A stretch of 42,330 bases of DNA from Caballeronia sp. dw_19 (GCF_018449515.1 NZ_JAAVUQ010000053.1:1-42330), one strand, 5' to 3'. Numbered from the stretch's first letter, positions 8,094-16,753 are shown. Translations and numbers: made by a program. Notes: a model not told the origin generated them from the letters alone.

Positions 8094-9062
8094 TCAGCGC
8101 GGGGCGAGCCGTTCGGGCAGTGAATAACGCTGCATCGTGCGCTCCATGCCATCGAGGAACGCCTGCTCCGCCGCGTTCATCTTGCGTCCGCGATGCCACA
8201 GCAGATCGACGTCGACATCGACCAGACCCTCTTCCGGCGGCAAACGCCACAGGCGCTGCTGCGTAAGGTCGTCACGGACAATGTGCTCGGGCAGGCAGCC
8301 GATGCCATACCCCGCGAAGATCAGCCGCCGCACTTCGTCCAGACTGGGCGACGCCGCCACGATCCGTCCCGTGAACCCACGCTGGTCGCGAAAGACGGTC
8401 AGCGGCGACAGGCTGTCGCCAATCTGGTCGCTCGTGAATGACACGAAGTTCTCCGCGAGCAAATCTTCCATGGTCAGCCCATGCCGCCCGAACAGCCGAT
8501 GGTACCGGCCACAAAAAATGGCATATCGCTGGCGCAGGAAACAACGCTGCTCGAGTTTATCGATAGGTGTACGGCACAGGCTGAGCCCCGCCGTCGCGGT
8601 TTTTTGCAGCAGAGACGAAATGATGTCCGACGACCGCATTACCTCGATATGCAAGTCGATACGCGGATAAGTCCGGTGGAATTCGCCGAGAAACTCGTCG
8701 TACACGCCTGAATCGATGCGGCTCACCGTGAGCAGGCGGATCGAACCGGTGATGTCTTCGCTGCGGTCATCGAGCTCGGTTTCGAGCCTCGACATATGGC
8801 CGTAGATATCGCTTGCGATCCGGTACACCTCTTCGCCCGCGTGCGTTGGCTCGAAGTGCGGGCCACGGCGCTGGATCAGGTTGCGCCCGAGCGTGTCTTC
8901 CAGGCGCTTGAGCGCCTGGCTCACCGCCGGTTGCGTCAGATGCAGGCGCGCGGCGGCGCGGCTCACGCTGCGCTCCTGCATGATGACGAGGAAGGTCCGC
9001 AGCAGGTTCCAGTCGAGCCGGTCGTTCAGGAACCGCGCAATATCTACACGCCGTTGAGCCAT
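8094..9062 (-). CDS. LysR-type transcriptional regulator
   Basis: A 322-residue LysR-type regulator. The winged helix-turn-helix lies at about residues 17-76 (LDWNLLRTFLVIMQERSVSR, AAARLHLTQPAVSQALKRLE, RRGPHFEPTHAGEEV), followed by the effector-binding domain (GSIRLLTVSRIDSGVYDEFL onward). It is divergent from the MHS transporter at 9190 across a 127-base spacer holding TTAT-N7-ATAA and an ATTAGT/ACTAAT inverted repeat, the usual layout for a LysR gene that controls its divergent neighbour and itself. I infer that it responds to the compound taken up or degraded by the 9190-12800 operon. The inducer is unknown. Confidence 0.93.
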   Translation of the reverse strand: MAQRRVDIARFLNDRLDWNLLRTFLVIMQERSVSRAAARLHLTQPAVSQALKRLEDTLGRNLIQRRGPHFEPTHAGEEVYRIASDIYGHMSRLETELDDRSEDITGSIRLLTVSRIDSGVYDEFLGEFHRTYPRIDLHIEVMRSSDIISSLLQKTATAGLSLCRTPIDKLEQRCFLRQRYAIFCGRYHRLFGRHGLTMEDLLAENFVSFTSDQIGDSLSPLTVFRDQRGFTGRIVAASPSLDEVRRLIFAGYGIGCLPEHIVRDDLTQQRLWRLPPEEGLVDVDVDLLWHRGRKMNAAEQAFLDGMERTMQRYSLPERLAPR

Positions 9063-9078
9063 GGGGAAATGTCCTGGA

Positions 9079-9125
9079 TATTAGTAAAACTTATACGGCG
9101 AATAATAAATCGAAATTGGACTAAT
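9079..9125. promoter_or_regulatory. Putative LysR operator between divergent genes
   Basis: The spacer contains TTATACGGCGAATAA (9091-9105), a TTAT-N7-ATAA dyad that includes the T-N11-A core of LysR sites. Flanking it are ATTAGT (9079-9084) and ACTAAT (9120-9125), which are inverted copies. The spacer is much richer in A/T than its surroundings. Assignment to the adjacent regulator is inference. Confidence 0.5.
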
Positions 9126-9189
9126 GTTTTATGGCTGGCGATAAAACGCCCTGACTATCTGCATTAAAACAAGCGAATCAGGAGCCACC

Positions 9190-10500
9190 GTGACCCCAAC
9201 ACTCAGTCCGACTCGCCAGCCCGTGCGCGCGGCGGCCGCCGCTTTCATCGGTACGATGATCGAGTGGTACGACTTTTATATCTACGCCACCGCCGCCGCG
9301 CTTGTGTTCGGTGAGCTGTATTTTCCGTCGCACGATCCGTTCATCAGCACGATGGCGTCGTTCGCCACGTTCGCCGTCGGGTTCTTCGCGCGGCCCTTGG
9401 GCGGGCTGATCTTCGGTCATCTCGGCGACAAGATCGGCCGCAAGAAAGCGCTGATGACCACGCTGATGATGATGGGTGTGGCGACCGTATGCGTCGGCTT
9501 GCTGCCGGCTTACGCGAAGGTCGGTCTGCTCGCGCCGGTGCTGCTGGTGTTGCTGCGCGTGGTGCAGGGCATTGCGGTGGGCGGCGAATGGGGCGGGGCG
9601 GTGCTGATGGCGGCCGAACACGCGCCTAAAGGGAGGCGGACGTTTTTCGCATCGTTCGCGCAACTCGGCAGCCCGGCCGGACTGATTCTTTCGCTCGTCG
9701 CGTTTCGCGCGGTGACGTCGATGCCGCATGAGGCGTTCATCGCGTGGGGCTGGCGCCTGCCGTTTCTGGTGAGCGCGGTGTTGCTTGTGGTCGGCATCTT
9801 GATTCGAATGGGCGTGAACGAGTCGCCGGAATTCGAGCGCGAGAAGCTGTCCAGGCGCACGGTGGAATTGCCGATTGCCGAAGTGTTCCGTTCGTCGGGC
9901 GCGCTGGTCGCGTTCTGCATCGGCGCGAATACGATTGGTATTGCCGGCGTGTATTTCACCAATACCTTCATGATTTCGTACACCACACAGTATGTGGGCG
10001 TGACGAAATCGCTGATCCTCGATTGCCTGTTTGCGGTTGCGATCATCCAGTTCCTCACGCAGCCGCTAGCCGCGTTGCTCGCCGAAAAGATCGGCAGTGC
10101 GCGCTTCCTGAAGCTCACGGCCCTGTGCGCGATGATCTCGCCGTACCCCATGTTTATCCTCGTGCAAAGCGGCAACATGGTGTCGATAATTATTGGCATC
10201 GCGATTGCCGTGGTCTGCATGGCGAGCTTTTATTCGGTCATCGCGGGTTTTGTCAGCGGCGTGTTCCCGGTGCGTGTGCGCTACTCCGCGATCTCGATTT
10301 CGTATCAGGTCTGCGGCGCGATTGCGGGCGGCTTGACGCCGCTTGTAGGTACCTGGCTTGCACATAAATTCACCGGGCAATGGTGGCCGCTGGCGGTGTT
10401 TTATACGTGTCTCGCCGGGATTTCGCTGCTGTCGATCGTCGCGCTTGATGCATTGAAACATCGTCGCGCCGATGCACCGGAAGCACTGGCTACTCGCTGA
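9190..10500 (+). CDS. MFS transporter, metabolite:H+ symporter (MHS) family
   Basis: A 436-residue inner-membrane carrier with about 12 hydrophobic segments. It has the MHS hallmarks: an N-terminal IGTMIEWYDFYIYATAAAL, the loop motif GHLGDKIGRKKAL after helix 2, and RVVQGIAVGGEWGGAVLMAAE near residue 120, as in ShiA, KgtP and ProP relatives. These import organic acids or small zwitterions with protons; the substrate here is not readable. The start is GTG 9190, supported by AGGAG five bases before it. It heads a unit with two amidohydrolases (19 bases, then 13 bases between genes), so it probably imports their substrate under control of the divergent LysR protein. Confidence 0.93.
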   Translation: MTPTLSPTRQPVRAAAAAFIGTMIEWYDFYIYATAAALVFGELYFPSHDPFISTMASFATFAVGFFARPLGGLIFGHLGDKIGRKKALMTTLMMMGVATVCVGLLPAYAKVGLLAPVLLVLLRVVQGIAVGGEWGGAVLMAAEHAPKGRRTFFASFAQLGSPAGLILSLVAFRAVTSMPHEAFIAWGWRLPFLVSAVLLVVGILIRMGVNESPEFEREKLSRRTVELPIAEVFRSSGALVAFCIGANTIGIAGVYFTNTFMISYTTQYVGVTKSLILDCLFAVAIIQFLTQPLAALLAEKIGSARFLKLTALCAMISPYPMFILVQSGNMVSIIIGIAIAVVCMASFYSVIAGFVSGVFPVRVRYSAISISYQVCGAIAGGLTPLVGTWLAHKFTGQWWPLAVFYTCLAGISLLSIVALDALKHRRADAPEALATR

Positions 10501-10519
10501 ATCTAGAGGATAACGAAGC

Positions 10520-11764
10520 ATGTTGAAAATCGACGGCCCACGCCTGTGGGCGACCCTGACGGAGATGGCGAAAATCGGCGCGACGCCCAAGGGCGGCGTG
10601 CGTCGTCTTGCGCTGACGGAAGAAGACCGGCGCGGCCGCGAGTTGTTCGCCACGTGGTGCAGCGAAGCGGGAATGACGGTGCGTACCGATGAAGTCGGCA
10701 ACCTGTTCGCGCGTCGTGACGGCTCGAATGCGAAAGCGAAACCCGTGCTGATCGGCAGTCATCTGGATACGCAGCCTGAAGGCGGTCGCTTCGATGGCGT
10801 CTACGGCGTTCTGGCCGCGCTCGAAGTCGTGCGCACGTTGAACGATCACGGCGTGGTGACGGAGAAGCCCATCGAGATTGTCTCGTGGACGAACGAAGAG
10901 GGCGCGCGTTTCACACCGGCCATGCTTGGCTCGGCGGTGTTTGTCGGCGCGACGCCGCTGGAAACTGCATTGCAGACGAAGGACGCAGACGGCGTGACGT
11001 TGCGCGAGGCTTTGAATGAAAGCGGTTGCGCCGGAACGCGCGGACTTGGCGTAGAAAACGTTGATTCGTATTTCGAAGCGCATATCGAACAAGGGCCGAT
11101 TCTGGAGAGCCACGGCAATCCTATCGGCGTTGTTACAGGCGGTCAGGCGATCCGCTGGCTTGATGTCGAAGTGACGGGCGTGGCCGCCCACGCTGGCACG
11201 ACGCCGATGCCGTATCGGAAGGACGCGTTGTTTGCGAGCGCGGCGATGGCGCTTGAACTTGAAGCTATCGCGCAACGTTTCGCGCCGCTCGGCTTGGTCA
11301 CGATTGGTCAGGTGGACGTGCCGAATTCATCGCGTAACACCATTGCCGGGCGCGTTGCGTTCACCGTCGATCTGCGTCATCCGGATGACAAGAAAATCGA
11401 CGCGATGGAACACGAAGTCCGCACGGCCTTCGGCAAGATCGCCGGGGATCGTGGGCTTGAAGCCGCCATCGCAACATACTGGAAAAGCCCTGCCACGCCG
11501 TTTGATTCCGCGTGCGTAGATCTTGTGGAAGAAGCCGCGGAAGGCTTCGGCTACGCATACGAGCGTATTGTCAGCGGCGCGGGTCACGACGCCATCCACC
11601 TCGCGCGGCACGTGCCCACGGCGATGGTTTTTATCCCGTGCGTAGATGGTCTTTCGCACAACGAAGCCGAGGACGCGCTCCCCGAAGACGTCACCTGCGG
11701 CGCGAATGTTTTGATCAATGCGGTACTGGCGCGCGCGGTGATCGGCTCGACGGTTGACGCATAA
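10520..11764 (+). CDS. M20-family Zn-dependent amidohydrolase (hydantoinase/carbamoylase-type)
   Basis: A 414-residue metallo-amidase of the group holding N-carbamoyl-L-amino acid hydrolase, beta-ureidopropionase and allantoate amidohydrolase. Visible metal-site motifs are GSHLDTQPEGGRFDGVYG (H81, D92), WTNEEGARF (E126/E127), EAHIEQGPILE (H188) and the late SHNEAED; the dimerisation-domain segment VTGVAAHAGTTPMPYRKDAL is also present. The exact substrate (N-carbamoyl, ureido or other amide) cannot be told from sequence. Stop TAA 11762-11764 lies 13 bases before the next gene, whose ribosome site starts directly after it. Its place between an importer and a deacetylase-like enzyme points to catabolism of an imported amide. 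Confidence 0.92.
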   Translation: MLKIDGPRLWATLTEMAKIGATPKGGVRRLALTEEDRRGRELFATWCSEAGMTVRTDEVGNLFARRDGSNAKAKPVLIGSHLDTQPEGGRFDGVYGVLAALEVVRTLNDHGVVTEKPIEIVSWTNEEGARFTPAMLGSAVFVGATPLETALQTKDADGVTLREALNESGCAGTRGLGVENVDSYFEAHIEQGPILESHGNPIGVVTGGQAIRWLDVEVTGVAAHAGTTPMPYRKDALFASAAMALELEAIAQRFAPLGLVTIGQVDVPNSSRNTIAGRVAFTVDLRHPDDKKIDAMEHEVRTAFGKIAGDRGLEAAIATYWKSPATPFDSACVDLVEEAAEGFGYAYERIVSGAGHDAIHLARHVPTAMVFIPCVDGLSHNEAEDALPEDVTCGANVLINAVLARAVIGSTVDA

Positions 11765-11777
11765 CAAGGACCGGACA

Positions 11778-12800
11778 ATGCTGACTTATTTCCACCCCTC
11801 ACAACTGAAACATCATCCACGCACGTACCTTTCTCGTGGTCAGATGCGCACGCCGCAGGAGATTGCCGAGCGCGCGTTGCGGCTGGTCGAGGCGTCGAAG
11901 GCCATGGGTTTCGATGTCCGCGAACCCGCCGACTTTGGCGCTGCGCCGCTCGCTGCCGTGCATGGCATGAACTACTTGCGCTTCCTTGAGGAAGCGCATC
12001 GCGAGTGGAAGAAGGTGCCGGCTGAATGGGGCGACGAAGTAATGTCGAATGTGTATATCCGCGAGAACAATCCGCTGCGTGGCGTGCTTGGACAAGCAGC
12101 ACGTTATCTCGCCGATGGCAGCTGCCCGGTCGGCCCCGACACGTACGAATCCGCCTACTGGTCGGCGCAAAGTGCGCTGGCGGGGGCGAACGCGATCATC
12201 GAAGGCGCGCGCGAGGCGTATGCGTTGTGCCGGCCGCCGGGGCATCATGCGCGCGCTGAAGCCGCGGGCGGTTTCTGTTACCTGAACAACGCAGCAATCG
12301 CGGCACAGGCGCTGCGTGGGAAATACGGCCGCGTCGCCATCCTCGATACCGACATGCACCATGGCCAGGGCATACAGGAAATCTTCTACGATCGCAGCGA
12401 CGTGCTGTATGTCTCCATCCACGGCGACCCGACGAACTTCTACCCGGTCGTGGCCGGCTTTGACGACGAGCGCGGCGAGGCCGCCGGCGAAGGATACAAC
12501 GTGAATTTGCCGATGCCGCATGGGTCATCGGAGGAAGTGTTTTTTGATTCCCTCGATACCGCCACGCGTGTGCTTGAGCGCTTCCAGCCGGACGTTCTGG
12601 TGCTGGCGCTGGGCTTTGACATCTACAAGGACGATCCCCAGTCGATGGTCGCGGTGACAACCAAGGGTTTCGGCAAGCTGGGCGCTCAGATTGGCGCGCT
12701 GAAATTGCCGACGTTGATCGTGCAGGAGGGCGGGTATCACATCGATACGCTGGAGGTGAATGCGCGCGCATTCTTCGATGGGTTTGGCGCGGGACGTTGA
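11778..12800 (+). CDS. Histone deacetylase-family amidohydrolase, acetylpolyamine amidohydrolase-like
   Basis: A 340-residue Zn-dependent deacetylase of the arginase/HDAC superfamily. Seen motifs: RPPGHHARAEAAGGFCYLNN with the catalytic His pair H156-H157, VAILDTDMHHGQGIQEIFY with the zinc ligands of the D-x-H pair (D192, H194), VLALGFDIYKDDP with a further Asp, and VQEGGYHIDTL with the catalytic Tyr. Length fits bacterial acetylpolyamine amidohydrolases. The frame opens at 11754, but ATG 11778 is preceded by AAGGA at seven bases and gives the family N-terminus MLTYFHPSQLKHHP. It is the third gene of the LysR-linked unit. Whether it deacetylates polyamines or another N-acyl compound is open. 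Confidence 0.91.
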   Translation: MLTYFHPSQLKHHPRTYLSRGQMRTPQEIAERALRLVEASKAMGFDVREPADFGAAPLAAVHGMNYLRFLEEAHREWKKVPAEWGDEVMSNVYIRENNPLRGVLGQAARYLADGSCPVGPDTYESAYWSAQSALAGANAIIEGAREAYALCRPPGHHARAEAAGGFCYLNNAAIAAQALRGKYGRVAILDTDMHHGQGIQEIFYDRSDVLYVSIHGDPTNFYPVVAGFDDERGEAAGEGYNVNLPMPHGSSEEVFFDSLDTATRVLERFQPDVLVLALGFDIYKDDPQSMVAVTTKGFGKLGAQIGALKLPTLIVQEGGYHIDTLEVNARAFFDGFGAGR

Positions 12801-12833
12801 AGCAAGGGGAGGGGGGAAACCGCTGCCCCTTGT

Positions 12834-12877
12834 CTTAAGGCCCCTTTAAGCCCGCCTTAACTCGTCCCGGCTAGAAT
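12834..12877 (+). promoter_or_regulatory. PmrA/QseB-type operator and promoter of the response-regulator gene
   Basis: Three TTAA cores lie exactly 11 bases apart (12835, 12846, 12857) in the contexts CTTAAG, CTTTAAG and CCTTAAC. An apparent -10 box TAGAAT (12872-12877) begins 12 bases after the last core ends. PmrA- and QseB-like regulators bind direct YTTAA half-sites about one helical turn apart, so autoregulation by the gene just downstream is likely. Confidence 0.68.
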
Positions 12878-12921
12878 GAACGTCCGGGCTGCAAAGCCAA
12901 GACAAGCCGTGACCCAAATCG

Positions 12922-13584
12922 ATGCGAATCCTACTGGTAGAAGACGACCGAATGATTGCGGAAGGCGTCCGCAAGGCGCTGCGCAACGACGGATTCGCGG
13001 TGGACTGGGTGCAGGACGGTGAAGCGGCCCTGACGGCGGTAGGCGGCGAACCTTACGATCTCATGCTGCTGGACCTGGGCCTGCCGAAACGCGACGGTCT
13101 CGATGTCCTCAAAAGCCTGAGAGCAAAAGGCAACGCATTGCCCGTGCTCATCGTCACCGCTCGGGACGCCATTGCCGACCGCGTAAAAGGCCTGGACGCC
13201 GGCGCCGACGACTATCTGGTCAAGCCCTTTGACCTCGACGAACTGGGCGCCCGCATGCGCGCCCTGATCCGCCGCCACGCCGGCCGCGGCGACTCCCTGA
13301 TCCGACACGGCGCATTAACGCTGGACCCCGTGGGCCACCAGGTCACCCTGGAAGGCAACCCCATTGCCCTCTCCGCCCGCGAATTCGCGCTGCTCGAAGC
13401 CCTGATGGCACGCCCGGGCGCGGTTTTATCGAAGAGCCAGCTTGAAGAAAAAATCTACGGCTGGGGTGAGGAAATCGGCAGTAACACGGTCGAGGTCTAC
13501 ATCCATTCGCTGCGCAAAAAGCTCGGGCCTGACCTCATCCGCAATGTCCGTGGACTCGGTTACATGGTATCGAAGGAAGCCTGA
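12922..13584 (+). CDS. OmpR-family response regulator, PmrA/QseB-like
   Basis: A 220-residue two-component response regulator. The receiver domain (about residues 1-115) has the acidic pair EDD at 7-9, the phospho-acceptor Asp51 in LMLLDLGLP, a Thr in VLIVTARD and the Lys in DDYLVKPFDLDEL. The C-terminal winged helix contains LSAREFALLEALMARPGAVL and NTVEVYIHSLRKKLG, closest in pattern to PmrA/BasR and QseB. It shares a TGATG junction with the sensor kinase gene (overlap of one base), so the pair is translated together. Its own promoter and that of the downstream protease carry matching TTAA triplets, so degQ is probably its target. No strong ribosome binding site precedes ATG 12922. Confidence 0.95.
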   Translation: MRILLVEDDRMIAEGVRKALRNDGFAVDWVQDGEAALTAVGGEPYDLMLLDLGLPKRDGLDVLKSLRAKGNALPVLIVTARDAIADRVKGLDAGADDYLVKPFDLDELGARMRALIRRHAGRGDSLIRHGALTLDPVGHQVTLEGNPIALSAREFALLEALMARPGAVLSKSQLEEKIYGWGEEIGSNTVEVYIHSLRKKLGPDLIRNVRGLGYMVSKEA

Positions 13585-14909
13585 TGCATTCCATTCGCCG
13601 CCAATTGCTGGTCTGGCTGCTGGCACTGGTGATCGTCGGCGTGGGGTTTGCGGGCTGGCTGATCTATCGTCAGGCGCTGGCCGAAGCGAACGAACTGTTT
13701 GATTATCAACTGGAACAGATTGCGGCCGCGCTGCCGTCGGAACCGTTTTCGTCCGTGCTGCAATCGCGCAGCGACAGCGACGAAGGCGTCGTGATCCAGA
13801 TCTGGAACCGCAACGGCGTGCTCATGTATTACTCGCACCCGCGCGTACCGCTTGCGCCGCATGCGGAGCTGGGGTTTTCCACCGAATCCACGCCGCGCGG
13901 CGTATGGCGCGTCTACAGCGCGATTGTCGGCGATAACGTCGTCCAGCTCGCGCAGCCGGTGTCCATCCGCAATCGGCTGGCGGCCGGTGTGGCATGGCGG
14001 ACCTTATGGCCCCTGGTAGTGCTGCTGCCGCTGCTCGGCCTGGCAATATGGATCATCGTCGGACGGGGTTTGAAGCCGCTGCAGCGCGTCACCCGCGCGC
14101 TCGACACGCGTCATCCCGAAGCGCTGGAGCCTTTACCCGACAACCGTTTGCCGGAAGAAGTCGTGCCCGTCGTGCGCGCGTTGAACGCGCTGCTCGTTCG
14201 CCTCGCGACCGCGCTGGATACGCAAAAGGCTTTCGTCGCCGACGCCGCCCACGAGCTTCGCACGCCGCTCGCCGCCGTGCAGATCCAGTCGCAACTGGTG
14301 GCGCGCGCGAAGGACGACGAGTCGCGCAAGGAAGCGCTCGACGACCTGCAAGCGGGTATCACGCGCGCCACGCGTCTGGCCGAGCAACTGCTTGCACTTG
14401 CGCGCTCCGAACCCGACGGCAAGCGTGAAACCAAGCCCGTGGACCTGCACGCGCTGCTGGATGAATGCGTTGGCGCGTCCGTGCTGGTGGCGCAACAGCG
14501 CGGTGTCGACCTGGGCATTGAAGCGAACGAACCGGCAACCATTTCCGGCGATGCCAACGCGTTGCGCGTGATGTTCAACAATCTCATCGACAACGCCACG
14601 AAATACACGCCCGACGGCGGACGGGTGGACGTCTGCCTGCAGGTGGACAACGGCACTCCCACGGTGGAAATCGCCGATACGGGCCCGGGCATTCCCGCCG
14701 ATGAGCGCGAGCGGGTGTTCGACCGGTTTTATCGAGCGGGAATGGGCGCCAGCCGGGCGCGCACGGACGTGGCGGGCAGCGGCCTGGGCCTCGCGATCGT
14801 GCGCCGGATCGCGATGCAGCATGACGCGAAAGTTTCGCTCGCCGAATCGAAAAGCGGCGGTTTGCTGGTCTCCATTCAATTCAAATCTGCTTTAAATACC
14901 CCGCTTTAA
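13584..14909 (+). CDS. Two-component sensor histidine kinase
   Basis: A 441-residue inner-membrane kinase. Two membrane helices, at about residues 8-28 and 142-162, bracket a periplasmic sensor of roughly 110 residues of the 2CSK_N kind. A short HAMP-like linker (GRGLKPLQRVTRALDTRHPE) follows. The HisKA box is FVADAAHELRTPLAAVQIQ with phospho-His223, then the ATPase N-box FNNLIDNATKYTPDGG, G1 ADTGPGIP and G2 GSGLGLAIVRRI. ATG 13584 overlaps the regulator stop. Its stop codon TAA (14907-14909) lies inside the second TTAA element of the degQ operator, so coding and control sequence overlap. The signal sensed is not readable; cell-envelope stress would fit the protease partner. Confidence 0.94.
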   Translation: MHSIRRQLLVWLLALVIVGVGFAGWLIYRQALAEANELFDYQLEQIAAALPSEPFSSVLQSRSDSDEGVVIQIWNRNGVLMYYSHPRVPLAPHAELGFSTESTPRGVWRVYSAIVGDNVVQLAQPVSIRNRLAAGVAWRTLWPLVVLLPLLGLAIWIIVGRGLKPLQRVTRALDTRHPEALEPLPDNRLPEEVVPVVRALNALLVRLATALDTQKAFVADAAHELRTPLAAVQIQSQLVARAKDDESRKEALDDLQAGITRATRLAEQLLALARSEPDGKRETKPVDLHALLDECVGASVLVAQQRGVDLGIEANEPATISGDANALRVMFNNLIDNATKYTPDGGRVDVCLQVDNGTPTVEIADTGPGIPADERERVFDRFYRAGMGASRARTDVAGSGLGLAIVRRIAMQHDAKVSLAESKSGGLLVSIQFKSALNTPL

Positions 14910-14937
14910 GTGCCCTTTAAGCGGCGCCTCGTAATCT
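14890..14937 (+). promoter_or_regulatory. PmrA/QseB-type operator and promoter of degQ
   Basis: CTTTAA occurs at 14890, 14904 and 14915, with TTAA cores at 14892, 14906 and 14917 (spacings 14 and 11). An apparent -10 box TAATCT lies at 14932-14937, beginning 12 bases after the last core ends. That is the same core-to-box distance as in the response-regulator promoter at 12834-12877, and the last core sits near the -35 position. The operator overlaps the 3' end of the sensor kinase gene. Confidence 0.68.
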
Positions 14938-14974
14938 TCGTTTCATTCTGAAGCGCATCCCCGAGGAGCACACG

Positions 14975-16510
14975 ATGAATTCGAAGATCATTTCCCGCAG
15001 CGCCATTGCGGTAGCCGTTGCCGCCGCCTTGTCGGCGGGTTACGTCGCAGGAAACCGGAACGTCCCGGCACCGCAGGTCATCACACCGGCACAAGCCGCC
15101 ATGATGCCGGCCGAAGCCGCTGCAAAGACCGGTATTCCGGATTTCTCCGGCCTGGTCGAAACCTACGGCCCGGCGGTCGTCAACATCAGCGCGAAGCACG
15201 TGGTCAAGACCGCGTCGCGCCGCAACGGCATGAATGGCGGCGGGAATGGCGGCAATCCGCAATTGCCGATTGATCCGAGCGATCCGTTCTACCAGTTCTT
15301 CAAGCACTTCTACGGTAATGGCGTGCCGGGCATGGGCGGCAACGACGGCCAGAACGCCGCCGATACCCCCAGCGAAAGCCTGGGTTCGGGCTTTATCGTG
15401 AGCAGCGATGGTTACATCCTGACCAATGCACACGTGGTGGATGGCGCGAACGTCGTCACGGTCAAGACCACCGACAAACGCGAATACCGCGCGAAAGTAA
15501 TCGGCTCGGACAAGCAGTCGGATGTCGCCGTGCTGAAGATCGATGCGAAGAACCTGCCGACCGTCAAGATTGGCGATCCGAACGGCAGCAAGGTCGGCCA
15601 GTGGGTGGTTGCGATCGGCTCTCCTTACGGGTTCGATAACACCGTGACGTCCGGCATCATCAGCGCGAAATCGCGCTCGTTGCCGAACGAGAACTACACA
15701 CCGTTCATCCAGACCGACGTGCCGGTGAATCCGGGTAATTCCGGTGGTCCGCTCTTCAACCTGCAAGGCGAAGTGATCGGCATCAACTCGATGATCTATT
15801 CGCAGACCGGTGGCTTCCAGGGGCTTTCGTTCGCAATCCCGATCAATGAAGCCATGAAGGTGAAAGACGCGCTGGTGAAGACGGGCCATGTGGATCGCGG
15901 CCGTCTTGGCGTGACTGTGCAGGGCATGGACCAGACGCTCGCGAAGTCGTTCGGCCTGCAAAGCCCGAATGGCGCGCTCGTGAGTTCGGTCGAAGCGGGC
16001 GGTCCGGCGGCGAAGGCCGGCCTGCAGCCCGGCGACGTGATCCTCTCAGTCGATGGCCAGCCGGTTGCGGATTCGAACGCGTTGCCGTCGCAGGTGGCGG
16101 CGCTCGCGCCGGGCACCACGACGAAGGTGCAGGTCTGGCGTGACAAGGCTACGAAGGACCTGAGCGTGACCGTGGGGACGTTGTCCGATGCCAAGACCGC
16201 AAGCGCGGGGCAGGGTGCCGACAAGGCCGATTCGGCATCGCAGGATGCGCGGTTGGGCGTTGCGGTCCGGCCACTGACGCCTGAAGAGAAGCAGAGTGCA
16301 TCGCTGTCGCGTGGTCTGCTCGTGCAACAGGCGGGCGGCGCGGCGGAAAGCGCAGGCATCCAGGCGGGCGACGTGATCCTGGCGGTCAACGGCCAGCCTG
16401 TCACGACCGTGCAGCAATTGAAGACGATGGTGGCTCACGCTGGCGACAGCATCGCGTTGCTGATCCAGCGCGACGATGCGCAAATCTTCGTGCCGGTGGA
16501 TCTCGGCTGA
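14975..16510 (+). CDS. degQ: Periplasmic Do-family serine protease (DegQ/MucD-like)
   Basis: A 511-residue HtrA-type protease/chaperone for misfolded envelope proteins. It has an N-terminal hydrophobic signal or anchor (about residues 8-26), a Gly/Asn-rich stretch (residues 84-130), and the trypsin-like triad H153 in TNAHVVDGA, D183 in QSDVAVLKID and S256 in NPGNSGGPL. Two PDZ domains follow (about residues 295-385 and 410-505; motifs GRLGVTVQGM and DARLGVAVRPL). The start has AGGAG six bases upstream. It sits 65 bases after the sensor kinase and has its own operator-bearing promoter, so it looks like the effector of the two-component system. The exact subtype (DegP, DegQ or MucD) is not settled. 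Confidence 0.94.
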   Translation: MNSKIISRSAIAVAVAAALSAGYVAGNRNVPAPQVITPAQAAMMPAEAAAKTGIPDFSGLVETYGPAVVNISAKHVVKTASRRNGMNGGGNGGNPQLPIDPSDPFYQFFKHFYGNGVPGMGGNDGQNAADTPSESLGSGFIVSSDGYILTNAHVVDGANVVTVKTTDKREYRAKVIGSDKQSDVAVLKIDAKNLPTVKIGDPNGSKVGQWVVAIGSPYGFDNTVTSGIISAKSRSLPNENYTPFIQTDVPVNPGNSGGPLFNLQGEVIGINSMIYSQTGGFQGLSFAIPINEAMKVKDALVKTGHVDRGRLGVTVQGMDQTLAKSFGLQSPNGALVSSVEAGGPAAKAGLQPGDVILSVDGQPVADSNALPSQVAALAPGTTTKVQVWRDKATKDLSVTVGTLSDAKTASAGQGADKADSASQDARLGVAVRPLTPEEKQSASLSRGLLVQQAGGAAESAGIQAGDVILAVNGQPVTTVQQLKTMVAHAGDSIALLIQRDDAQIFVPVDLG

Positions 16511-16570
16511 TTGGGGATGATTGCCGGGTGATTTATTTAAATGTCGACTGAACGTCGGCCGATGCGGGAA

Positions 16571-16605
16571 CAGGGCGGCGCCGGGTAGGCAACGGCGCCG
16601 CCCTG
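16571..16605. other. Strong 13-bp inverted repeat after degQ
   Basis: CAGGGCGGCGCCG (16571-16583) pairs perfectly with CGGCGCCGCCCTG (16593-16605) around a 9-base loop. It lies 60 bases past the degQ stop. There is no T run on the plus strand, so it is not a canonical terminator but could stabilise the mRNA 3' end or stop transcription with Rho. Confidence 0.6.
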
Positions 16606-16753
16606 AAAATAGGGTGGATGCAGGTACGAACCGTGCTCATAGCTTCTCTCCCGAACCGCTTCGGCCCGACTGCCTGAAACATCGTGTGCTGGACGGCGGG
16701 AGACAAGCGGAACGCCGATGAAGGCGTCTGAAGTCCATAAGGAGCCGATCACG

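Noticed and set aside
12803..12832. CAAGGGG/CCCCTTG inverted repeat after the deacetylase gene
   Set aside because: The stem is 7 bp with a 16-base loop and no T run, so it is not a convincing terminator; it may be chance in a G-rich stretch.
14906..15961. 351-codon open frame opposite degQ
   Set aside because: Antisense to a protease with a complete catalytic triad; composition of a shadow frame.
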